Below, one piece after another: positions 22,940 to 29,574 of a DNA stretch of 29,574 bases. The translations under genes were made by a program, and so were the position numbers. The notes beneath the pieces were generated by a model, which saw only the letters and a list, made by a program, of their open reading frames with translations, made no database searches and was not told the DNA's origin. Origin of the DNA: JAZKSG01 sp036626215 (lineage in GTDB: Archaea > Thermoplasmatota > E2 > DHVEG-1); contig JAZKSG010000016.1 in the NCBI GenBank assembly GCA_036626215.1, forward strand, positions 1 to 29,574, read 5' to 3'. The first letter of the stretch is position 1. Each line of letters starts with the position of its first letter.

Positions 22940-24238
22940 ATGGGAATGAGGTTGCAGTATATTTTAACAACTTTAGTAGTAGTTATTGTAGCAACAGCAG
23001 GTATATATATGGGATTTATTAACACCGGTTCTGATGAAGAAAAGTCTTCAGAAAATAAGGATTATGAAAGCTATAATGGAGAGTTAGAGAATTTGGATCA
23101 AGGATATTCCTTTCTAAACAATCTTTCTCTTTCCGAAGATATGAACAATTTTTCTTTTGAGCTTTATAATCAGATATGTAGTGAAAACACTGGAAACATT
23201 TTTTACTCTCCATATAGCGTTTTTGTAGCTCTGGCTATGACCTATGAAGGAGCACGTAATGAAACAGCTGAAGAAATGCAAAACGTGTTGAATATCCCTC
23301 GGAATAATGACACCATTCTAAAATCTATGGAGACAATGTATAAAGTTTTCAATCAGAACAGTAGCTATAACCTTAGCACAGCTAACGCTTTATGGATAAA
23401 AAAGGATTATCATATCCTTGATGATTATATAAACGTGATAAAAGAGTATTATCATGGAAAAGCTGAGGAATTAGATTTTTCCAACGCCAGTAAAGCTGCA
23501 GAGATAATAAACAATTGGGTTGAAAACCAAACCAACAACAAAATACAAGACTTGATTCCTCCCTCCTCTATCAATCGTTTTACACGTCTAATTTTGACAA
23601 ACGCTATATACTTCAAAGGAACATGGCAAACCCAGTTCGATGAGGAAAACACCACGGATAGAGACTTCAAACTATCTGATGGATCAACAATACAGGTTCC
23701 AACCATGTATCTATCCGAAAAAAGATTTAACTACACAGAGACAGAGAAACTACAGGTTTTAGAACTACCTTATTCTGGTGGAGACGTCTCAATGATTATA
23801 TTGCTACCTATAAAGGATGAGGGTTTGGAGGATATTTCAATTGATTCTGAGAAACTATCTGATTTAACTAGCTCTCTAACCTCTACAAAGGTAGACGTCT
23901 ATCTTCCAAAATTCAAACTAGAAACCAAATACGGTCTCAATGAAGTTTTATCCGCTATGGGGATGCCAGAAGCTTTTAACCCACAAGAAGCGAATTTTTC
24001 AGGAATAAATAGAGAAGAAAGACTGTTCATAGATGGAGTTATACATAAAGCGTTTATAGAAGTAGAGGAAGAGGGTACCGAAGCAGCTGCAGCCACTGGA
24101 GTAATCGTAGGAGCTACATCAATCAAACCACCTAAAACTATAACCTTTAAAGCTGACCGCCCCTTCATGTTTATAATCCAACACAAAATCACAGATAACA
24201 TCCTGTTTATGGGAAAGGTAACAAATCCATCAGATTAA
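22940..24238 (+). CDS. Membrane-anchored serpin (serine protease inhibitor)
   Basis: 432-residue serpin with an N-terminal anchor (about 5-28, LQYILTTLVVVIVATAGIYM) and a short linker, so it acts outside the cell. Family marks include NIFYSPYSVFVALAMTYEGA, LTNAIYFKGTWQTQFD, VLELPYSGGDVSMIILLP, and FKADRPFMFIIQHKITDNIL with FMGKVTNP at the end. The hinge EEEGTEAAAATG (376-387) has the small residues needed for loop insertion, so it is predicted to be inhibitory. Counting from Gly379 as P15, the scissile bond would be Thr393-Ser394 in VIVGATSIKPP. Such a loop suggests subtilisin- or elastase-like targets. Serpins are patchily distributed in Archaea, and transfer is possible. Confidence 0.93.
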   Translation: MGMRLQYILTTLVVVIVATAGIYMGFINTGSDEEKSSENKDYESYNGELENLDQGYSFLNNLSLSEDMNNFSFELYNQICSENTGNIFYSPYSVFVALAMTYEGARNETAEEMQNVLNIPRNNDTILKSMETMYKVFNQNSSYNLSTANALWIKKDYHILDDYINVIKEYYHGKAEELDFSNASKAAEIINNWVENQTNNKIQDLIPPSSINRFTRLILTNAIYFKGTWQTQFDEENTTDRDFKLSDGSTIQVPTMYLSEKRFNYTETEKLQVLELPYSGGDVSMIILLPIKDEGLEDISIDSEKLSDLTSSLTSTKVDVYLPKFKLETKYGLNEVLSAMGMPEAFNPQEANFSGINREERLFIDGVIHKAFIEVEEEGTEAAAATGVIVGATSIKPPKTITFKADRPFMFIIQHKITDNILFMGKVTNPSD

Positions 24239-24250
24239 AACTTTTAATCT
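24232..24250 (+). terminator. Hairpin and T-run overlapping the serpin stop
   Basis: AGATTAAAA and TTTTAATCT form a 9-bp palindrome around a single C, overlapping the stop codon; an eight-T run follows about 8 nt later. It could end transcription, although the AT-rich stem is weak. Confidence 0.35.
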
Positions 24251-24285
24251 AAAAACCTTTTTTTTACTTTCTTTTTTTCTCGATA

Positions 24286-24297
24286 TTTTTTTATATC
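24286..24297 (+). promoter_or_regulatory. TATA box for the SatP-family transporter gene
   Basis: A T-rich TATA match (ending TTTATATC) lies about 80 nt before the ATG at 24376. Confidence 0.35.
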
Positions 24298-24375
24298 TGA
24301 ACCTAATTTCACCCCGACAACAAACACACGCCTACAAATCTTACTAAAAAAAGTGAAGGATGGCGGATATAAAAA

Positions 24376-24945
24376 ATGACAGGAGAAAAAAATATTTTAG
24401 CAAATCCTGCACCGCTTGGTCTAATGGGTTTTGGTATGACCACGGTGCTACTGAATATACATAACGCTGGTCTTTTCGGTTTAGGATCTATGATAGTAGC
24501 AATGGGCATATGTTACGGTGGATTCGCCCAAGTTATAGCAGGAATTTTAGAATACAAAAAAGGCAACACATTTGGCGTAACCGCATTTACCTCATATGGA
24601 CTTTTCTGGTTAAGCTTCGCTTTTCTACTCATACTGCCAGAACTTGGAGTGGCAACCAAATACAGCAATACAGCTTTAGCTTTCTATCTTTTCATGTGGG
24701 GATTATTCACCATGTTCATGTTCATAGGGACATTAAAACTAAACACAGGTTTACAAGTAGTATTTCTAACATTGTTCATACTGTTTTATCTACTCGCTCT
24801 AGAAAACTGGGGAATCATAAGTGGCTCTTGGATAGGCATAGAAGGAATCATATGCGGTCTAAGCGCTATATATGTAGCAATGGCTGAAGTTATCAACGAG
24901 TTATATGGTAAAGAAATAGTGCCGTTAGGTAGACCAGTAATATAA
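24376..24945 (+). CDS. satP: GPR1/FUN34/YaaH (SatP) family acetate/succinate transporter
   Basis: 189-residue membrane protein with six predicted helices. The family signature NPAPLGLMGFGMTT stands at residues 10-23, and YGGFAQVIAGILEYKKGNTFG follows in helix 2-3 at the conserved place. The C-terminus has the typical EVINELYGKEIVPLGRP. Members carry acetate, succinate or related anions with protons. The length is normal. It is monocistronic, facing the minus-strand genes that follow, with only a 32-bp T-rich gap between. Substrate is not decided by sequence. Confidence 0.92.
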   Translation: MTGEKNILANPAPLGLMGFGMTTVLLNIHNAGLFGLGSMIVAMGICYGGFAQVIAGILEYKKGNTFGVTAFTSYGLFWLSFAFLLILPELGVATKYSNTALAFYLFMWGLFTMFMFIGTLKLNTGLQVVFLTLFILFYLLALENWGIISGSWIGIEGIICGLSAIYVAMAEVINELYGKEIVPLGRPVI

Positions 24946-24977
24946 AAAAACTCTCTATCCTCCCACTTTTTCTTTTT

Positions 24978-25973
24978 CTATATTTCTTCTAACTTATAAT
25001 TTCTATTTCCCAAACCTAGCTTTTCACCATATCTAACCTGTTTACTTGGATCAACATAGTTATGCTTTTGGAAAACATTTGGTTCTACCTCATCTATAAG
25101 GTCCAACGAGGCTTGGTCTATAGCTACAGGATCATCAGATACAATATAGCCTACATCTGGACAGATAACTGGGCCAGAATTAGGGTCGCAGTCGCAACCT
25201 TTAGAAATCCGTCTCATCTCGTTAAAATAAATAACTTTTTTATCTTGAAGACTGGCTTTAGCAGAACATACCAATCGGTACTGTAAATCTGCATCTTTAA
25301 AGTCTAAAGCATTGTTTTCACAGACGTTTACACATAAACCACATCCGAAACAAGAAGGATCGTGTATCCACCGTTTTTTATCTTTGTCAACCTTTATTCC
25401 ACCAAAAGGACAAAGTTCGGTGCATACGCCACAATAGGTACAGTTATCCATCTTCCAAATAGGTCGTGCTCCATGATGCATAGCTCTCTTTGTTTCGGGC
25501 AAAACGCCGCCCATACCAAAATTTTTAATAGTGCCACCGAAACCAGTAGAAACATGTCCTTTTACATGAGATAAAGCAAAAATATGGGAGGTATCCAATA
25601 GATGGTCACCAACAATATAATCTCTACCATCAACCTTTATGCTCTCTCCAGAGTTATCGATTATTATATCGCAACCCATATTTTCTCTGGTAAATCCATG
25701 ATCAGAGGCAACTTGTAGATATCCTTTTTTAGTTTTTCTTTTAGCGTTATAGGCTACAATTGTGTCAAAAAGAAAAGGATGTACATCAAAATTTTGCAAC
25801 GTTTCTACAACCTGTTTAACCATACCTGGTGGAGGAAAATATTTGTTGCCTTTTTCACCCATATGAAGCTTCAACGGAACATCTTTGTTCTGAAAACTCT
25901 GTATATCAAACTGTTCCAAACTTTCTGAGAGTTTTTTTATATTTTCGAAAAAGACCACTTTTGCTGATTTCAT
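24978..25973 (-). CDS. DUF362 protein with two [4Fe-4S] ferredoxin motifs
   Basis: 331-residue iron-sulfur protein. The start at 25973 overlaps the stop of the upstream gene (ATGA); an in-frame ATG 18 nt earlier is possible. The N-terminal DUF362 part covers about 1-170 (SHVKGHVSTGFGGTIKNFGMG is typical). Two cluster motifs follow, CTYCGVCTELCP and CFGCGLCVNVCE, and the C-terminal portion has further Cys (GCDCDPNSGP, VICPDVG). Members are predicted redox proteins of unknown reaction. Coupling with the hexulose-phosphate synthase fusion suggests a shared transcript, but a shared pathway is unproven. Confidence 0.88.
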   Translation of the reverse strand: MKSAKVVFFENIKKLSESLEQFDIQSFQNKDVPLKLHMGEKGNKYFPPPGMVKQVVETLQNFDVHPFLFDTIVAYNAKRKTKKGYLQVASDHGFTRENMGCDIIIDNSGESIKVDGRDYIVGDHLLDTSHIFALSHVKGHVSTGFGGTIKNFGMGGVLPETKRAMHHGARPIWKMDNCTYCGVCTELCPFGGIKVDKDKKRWIHDPSCFGCGLCVNVCENNALDFKDADLQYRLVCSAKASLQDKKVIYFNEMRRISKGCDCDPNSGPVICPDVGYIVSDDPVAIDQASLDLIDEVEPNVFQKHNYVDPSKQVRYGEKLGLGNRNYKLEEI

Positions 25974-27262
25974 CCTATCTCTTTCTCCCATTTTTTAAGT
26001 TTTAAAACTTTTCCAAGAGATCCACCTTTTTTTATTTCTTCTCGGATACGGTTTTCTCGTTCTTTGACATGTAAAGCCCGATTAGCAATCTCCTGTGCCT
26101 CCTCCTGAGGCACTACTACTAAGCCAGAGTCGTCACCAATAATCCAATCTTCATTTCTAACTGTTTGACCTCCACAGTTTATCTCTGAACCTATTTCTCC
26201 ATATCCTTTAGGTTCACCAGCGTTAGAAGTAATATGTCGTGTAAACACTGGAAAATCGAGTTTGAGTAAGTCATCTAAATCTCTAACTGCTCCATCGACA
26301 ACTACTGCTTCCACACCATTTTTTTTCGCGCTACAAGAAGCAAGTTCACCCCAAACCGCAGTTTTCCCACCATTTACATCTACAACTATTATCTGTCCCC
26401 TCTCAGATTTATCTATGGCTTCTACAGGTTTCGCCCAATCTCCATCCATTGTTTTAACAGTTAAAGCTGATCCAGCTATATGGAAACCCTTTTTTATCGG
26501 TTTTATGTCTTTCATTGCTCCTTTAGTATGCATAGCATCCGATATGTTTGGAGTTGAAACTTTGGAGAAAGCCTTTTTCAAATCTTTTTTATCATATTTT
26601 TTAAACAAATCTGTAGCGATTGACTCTGATTTTTCTAAAGCTTTTTTTATTTTAGAAGTCGCTTTGGCCACGTTTTTGGCTTTTGTGATAGCTCCACCAA
26701 CAACGATTATCCTTGCTCCAGCTTCTGATGCTTTTGGCGCTGTTTCACTGTTTAGGCCACCTGCTGCAGCTATCGATATATCTGTGTTTTCAAAAATCTT
26801 TGATATGACGTCATATGGTGTTTTACCTGTCATCTGCTCGTCGATACCAACATGTAAACACAGATAGTCTACACCTAATTTTTCCAGTTGTTTTGCTCTC
26901 TCAACTTTATCTTTTACTCCAATTAAATCCACCATGATTTTTGATCCATATCTCCTAGCGGATTTCAACGCATCTCGGATGGTGCTATCATCGGATACAC
27001 CAAGTATACATACTATGTCTGCACCAGCTTTTGAAGCCATCTCTGTCTCCAGAGCTCCGGTATCCATAGTTTTTAGATCAGCTACCAACGTTTTATCTGA
27101 AAACTTTTGTTTCAGTTTCCGTACAACATCCATACCCTCGCTTTTAATCAGAGGTGTCCCTGCCTCCAACCAGTCAGCTCCGCCTTCCACTGATTCCTCA
27201 GCTATTTGGATGGCTCTATGTTCGTTTAACAAGTCAAGAGCAACCTGTAGAATTTGTTTCAT
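25970..27262 (-). CDS. hps: 3-hexulose-6-phosphate synthase fused to an RraA-like domain
   Basis: 430-residue fusion. Residues 1-210 are an HPS domain of the OMP decarboxylase superfamily, with QVALDLL, the catalytic DLKTMD, LHVGID and AAAGGLNSETAP. It links ribulose 5-phosphate and formaldehyde with hexulose 6-phosphate; in archaea lacking the oxidative pentose phosphate pathway the reverse direction supplies pentoses. Residues about 220-430 are RraA-like (TPNISDAMHTKG, GELASCSAKKNGVEAVVVDG and VRDLDDL). The same fusion is known from other archaea. The stop overlaps the start of the DUF362 gene. The usual partner isomerase (PHI) is not in the window. Confidence 0.93.
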   Translation of the reverse strand: MKQILQVALDLLNEHRAIQIAEESVEGGADWLEAGTPLIKSEGMDVVRKLKQKFSDKTLVADLKTMDTGALETEMASKAGADIVCILGVSDDSTIRDALKSARRYGSKIMVDLIGVKDKVERAKQLEKLGVDYLCLHVGIDEQMTGKTPYDVISKIFENTDISIAAAGGLNSETAPKASEAGARIIVVGGAITKAKNVAKATSKIKKALEKSESIATDLFKKYDKKDLKKAFSKVSTPNISDAMHTKGAMKDIKPIKKGFHIAGSALTVKTMDGDWAKPVEAIDKSERGQIIVVDVNGGKTAVWGELASCSAKKNGVEAVVVDGAVRDLDDLLKLDFPVFTRHITSNAGEPKGYGEIGSEINCGGQTVRNEDWIIGDDSGLVVVPQEEAQEIANRALHVKERENRIREEIKKGGSLGKVLKLKKWEKEIG

Positions 27263-27290
27263 GATTATATCGCCTTTTTAAACTACCAAT

Positions 27291-27302
27291 CGCTTAAAAA
27301 AG
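27291..27302 (-). promoter_or_regulatory. Possible TATA box for the hps operon
   Basis: On the minus strand CTTTTTTAAGCG stands about 30 nt before the hps ATG, implying a very short leader. It lies in the 165-bp divergent gap with the methyltransferase gene, an otherwise AT-rich stretch. Confidence 0.35.
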
Positions 27303-27427
27303 TAATGCCTACGATTCAAAAAAGCTTTCTTCCCATTAAAAAACAAAGGTTAATAAATTAATTCCCTTATTTAACTAAAAAATATAGAGAGAAAATAAAC
27401 ATTTTTTTAATATGTTAAAAAAATTAG

Positions 27428-28243
27428 ATGGTGTCTCTAAAAATGCCTGAAAAACCTATAAAATTCCACCGGGAGACAAACGAAGATTTTGATGAATTAG
27501 TCAAAAAACTTGAATTACAAGCAGTAGAAACAGCAGAGGAACGAATCCCTCTGTATCTTGAAGTAGGTTTGAAAGACGCAGAAAAAATATTGGATGTAGG
27601 CTGCGGATCAGGAATTGTAACCCGGGATATAGCACATCTAACCAACGGAGAAGTAATAGGTATAGATGAATCCAGAGACATGATCGAGGTGGGTAAAAAA
27701 GTACTAGAAATGTATGATAACGTCCATTTGAAAGTTGGATCAGCAGAAGACCTGCCTTTTGAAGACAACGTTTTTGATGTCACCACCTGTAATCTAGTTT
27801 TAATGTGGTCTCAACATCCACAAAAAGTAGTAGATGAGATGGCTCGTGTCACCAAAAAAGATGGAACTGTACTCGCAACTTTAGAACCTGATTATGGTGG
27901 AAAACTACATTATCCTGAAGACCCCAAAGTTGACCCGATTTTTGCAGGAAAAGCAATCCGCGACAAAGGTGGGGATCCACATATAGGACGAAAACTAAGA
28001 TGTCTCTTTGTAAGGGCAGGTTTAGAAACCGAGGTAGGTATAGGAAACAACCGTATATGGAGCTGCGAAGAAGACAAATCATATTATCTACACGCCCGAG
28101 ACTTCTATGTAAAAGCTTTAAAAAACGCGGGTTTATCACAAGAAGAAATAGATGAATGGGAATTTGAATATCTACGGAGTTTAGATGAGGGCATCCAACT
28201 AAATTTTTTCCCACAATTCTACGCCATCGGTACAAAAAAATAA
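27428..28243 (+). CDS. Class I SAM-dependent methyltransferase
   Basis: 271-residue (or 266 from the in-frame ATG at 27443) methyltransferase. Motif I is ILDVGCGSGIVTRDIA (about 54-69), the acidic ribose-binding residue follows in EVIGIDES, motif II/III has GSAEDLPFEDNVFDV, and motif IV is TTCNLVLMWSQHP. The C-terminal part (about 155-271) is an unusual cap with few Cys. It resembles UbiE/arsenite-methyltransferase-like enzymes, but the acceptor cannot be told. It is a single gene diverging from hps; no clear Shine-Dalgarno was found, so a leaderless message is possible. Confidence 0.85.
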   Translation: MVSLKMPEKPIKFHRETNEDFDELVKKLELQAVETAEERIPLYLEVGLKDAEKILDVGCGSGIVTRDIAHLTNGEVIGIDESRDMIEVGKKVLEMYDNVHLKVGSAEDLPFEDNVFDVTTCNLVLMWSQHPQKVVDEMARVTKKDGTVLATLEPDYGGKLHYPEDPKVDPIFAGKAIRDKGGDPHIGRKLRCLFVRAGLETEVGIGNNRIWSCEEDKSYYLHARDFYVKALKNAGLSQEEIDEWEFEYLRSLDEGIQLNFFPQFYAIGTKK

Positions 28244-28269
28244 AATCTTTTATTTAATCAACTATAAGT

Positions 28270-28281
28270 AAAACATGTTTT
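28270..28281. promoter_or_regulatory. Palindrome upstream of folD
   Basis: AAAACATGTTTT is a perfect 12-bp palindrome 22 nt before the folD ATG, in a 60-bp gap. It may be an operator or a chance AT-rich palindrome. Confidence 0.25.
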
Positions 28282-28303
28282 ATTATGATTTTATGATAAC
28301 TTT

Positions 28304-29170
28304 ATGACAGCTGAAATTATTGATGGAAACAAAATCGCAAGAAAAATCCGTGAAAAAACAGCATCCCAAATAAAAAAACTGTTCACAAAACACAACATTC
28401 ATCCTAAGGTTGTAACAATCAAAATCGGTAGCGATCCCTCATCTGATCTTTATTTACGTCTACGGGAGAAAGCCTGCGATAAAGTTGACATAAAGTACAG
28501 TCATGAATTATTCCCTAAAGATGTATCCGAAGAAAAAGTTTTACAGACCGTGGAAAAACTCAACGAAAACCCGGAGGTACATGGTATACTGGTTCAGCTT
28601 CCAATCCTCAGCGACAATGTCTCAGAGGAAAAACTGATAAACGCTATTGATCCATCTAAAGACGTTGAAGGATTACATCCCTCCAACATAGGCCGCCTTT
28701 TCCGAGGAGACGAACACATAATTCCTTGTACACCTCTCGCTGTTTTAAACATCCTTGATTTTAAAAACGTTGATTTAAAAGGTAAAAACGTAGCGATAGT
28801 TAATCATAGCAACATAGTCGGTAAACCATTAGCTGGTCTTTTCCTAAATAGAAACTCAACAGTCTCAGTTTGCCATGTTTTCACAGATGAATTAAAAAAA
28901 TATACTTCTAAAGCTGATATTTTGGTGTCGGCGGCTGGTGTACCAGATTTAATTACAAATGATTTGGTGAAAAAAGATGCCTTTGTTTTAGATGTAGGGA
29001 TCGTTAAAACAGATGATGGAGTAACTGGAGATATTGATTTTGAAGAAGTTAAAGAGAAAGCAGGTTTTATTACACCAGTCCCAGGTGGAGTTGGACCAGT
29101 TACAGTGGCATGTTCATTGTTGAACATGGTTAAAACTTTTGAAAACTCTCTGTGGGAGAAAAAAAGATGA
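28304..29170 (+). CDS. folD: FolD: methylene-tetrahydrofolate dehydrogenase/methenyl-tetrahydrofolate cyclohydrolase homologue
   Basis: 288-residue FolD homologue, expected to interconvert methylene-, methenyl- and formyl-tetrahydrofolate with NAD(P). Visible marks are EIIDGNKIARKI, GSDPSSDLYL, HGILVQLPI, DVEGLHPSNIG, PCTPLAVL, the nucleotide site AIVNHSNIVGKPLA, and TPVPGGVGPVTVA. The catalytic lysine normally four residues after Tyr50 is Arg54 here (Y-L-R-L-R-E-K), and the usual Asp of DVDGFHP is Glu. Length is normal. The stop overlaps the start of the next gene (ATGA). Identity is firm; the balance of the two activities is open. Confidence 0.93.
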   Translation: MTAEIIDGNKIARKIREKTASQIKKLFTKHNIHPKVVTIKIGSDPSSDLYLRLREKACDKVDIKYSHELFPKDVSEEKVLQTVEKLNENPEVHGILVQLPILSDNVSEEKLINAIDPSKDVEGLHPSNIGRLFRGDEHIIPCTPLAVLNILDFKNVDLKGKNVAIVNHSNIVGKPLAGLFLNRNSTVSVCHVFTDELKKYTSKADILVSAAGVPDLITNDLVKKDAFVLDVGIVKTDDGVTGDIDFEEVKEKAGFITPVPGGVGPVTVACSLLNMVKTFENSLWEKKR

Positions 29171-29553
29171 ACTATCGTTTACTGTCATTAATCTTTTTTA
29201 TCTGCGGAATAGGTTTTTTCATCTGGGGAATTATAGAAGGAGATGTCGAAGCAGGTTTCTTTGTAATTTTCCCGTTTGTAAAAGGTTCTGGTCTATATTC
29301 ATTAGCTGGTTTTATCTGTATCTTCCTATCTATTGTCCTATTTATGATGAGTTTCATCCAAGGATATAAAACGATTCCTACCTCTGATGAAGATTTTAAA
29401 AATTCTGAGAAAACAAAGTCGTCTTTTAAAGGCGGTGGCTTAATTATGATTGGGCCGATCCCCATTGTTTTTGGTTCTAATTGGAAAATAGCTGTTTTTC
29501 TTATGGTTTTAGGTTTGGTGATAATGTTGGTTTCATATTTTTTGTTCTTTTAA
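29167..29553 (+). CDS. DUF131/TIGR00304-type small membrane protein
   Basis: 128-residue protein with three hydrophobic segments (about 5-24, 38-60 and 105-127). The hallmark KGGGLIMIGPIPIVFGSNWK (about 87-106) matches the archaeal DUF131/TIGR00304 family of unknown function, which usually has a shorter N-terminal part. The start at 29167 overlaps the folD stop (ATGA) and has GGGAG about 8 nt upstream, which rules against the GTG at 29152. Coupled to folD, but a shared task is not known. Confidence 0.82.
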   Translation: MNYRLLSLIFFICGIGFFIWGIIEGDVEAGFFVIFPFVKGSGLYSLAGFICIFLSIVLFMMSFIQGYKTIPTSDEDFKNSEKTKSSFKGGGLIMIGPIPIVFGSNWKIAVFLMVLGLVIMLVSYFLFF

Positions 29554-29574
29554 AAATTTAGTAGCCCCACCCAG

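Noticed and set aside
26262..26867. 201-residue plus-strand frame opposite hps
   Set aside because: It is the antisense of a strongly conserved gene; the hydrophobic composition follows from codon structure.
1..29574. tRNA, rRNA, CRISPR arrays, insertion sequences or prophage genes
   Set aside because: No T-arm-like motif with matching arms, no regularly spaced repeats, and no transposase, integrase or phage gene was recognised on reading both strands.

Overview
The window reads as a chromosomal segment of an AT-rich euryarchaeon. The evidence is archaeal-type translation genes (RNase P component 4, S19e, a PDCD5-family protein, L39e, L31e, aIF6, archaeal-type ValRS), archaeal TATA boxes 5' of many genes, and an archaeal type IV pilus-like assembly operon. 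A Thermoplasmatota-related sediment lineage would fit, but that placement is a weak inference. No rRNA, tRNA, CRISPR array, insertion sequence or phage gene was recognised.

Region 1 (about 1-11791) is one long co-oriented operon. It encodes a secretion/pilus ATPase (5' end cut by the window edge), two TadC/FlaJ-like membrane platform proteins, and six pilin-like proteins that each start with a hydrophobic assembly helix. Gaps are at most about 60 bp, with several ATGA stop/start overlaps. Three of the pilin-like proteins carry a Hint (intein/Hedgehog-type) autoprocessing domain. The first is a canonical mini-intein (Cys1, TPNH, His-Asn/Ser). The second has an intact N-terminal half but no C-terminal His-Asn. 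The third has Ser-Asn/Ser at its C-terminal junction. Other members carry Ig/FN3/PKD-like or DUF2341 plus lectin-like insertions. A separately promoted paralogue (12046-13332) has Ig/PKD-like domains where its relative has the Hint domain. The locus appears to build a surface pilus or adhesin whose subunits share a conserved scaffold with exchangeable inserts, some self-processing. This is the most unusual part of the window.

Region 2 (about 13430-15630) holds two extracytoplasmic redox genes: a membrane-anchored thioredoxin-like protein with CGSC, and a thioredoxin-CcdA fusion. They could control the thiol state of exported proteins, including the Hint pilins next door.

Region 3 (about 15640-18770) is the translation/RNA cluster: RNP4, S19e, PDCD5 family, L39e, L31e with a very long charged tail, and aIF6. 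Region 4 (18885-24945) holds a winged-helix regulator, ValRS with an atypical KMSKS loop, a small anchored exported protein, a membrane-anchored serpin and a SatP/GPR1-family transporter. Region 5 (24978-27262, minus strand) is a coupled pair: a DUF362/ferredoxin protein and a hexulose-phosphate synthase-RraA fusion. Region 6 (27428-end) has a SAM methyltransferase, a FolD homologue with a substituted catalytic lysine, and a small DUF131/TIGR00304-type membrane protein. Intergenic gaps are all under 300 bp and mostly hold promoters and T-rich terminators.
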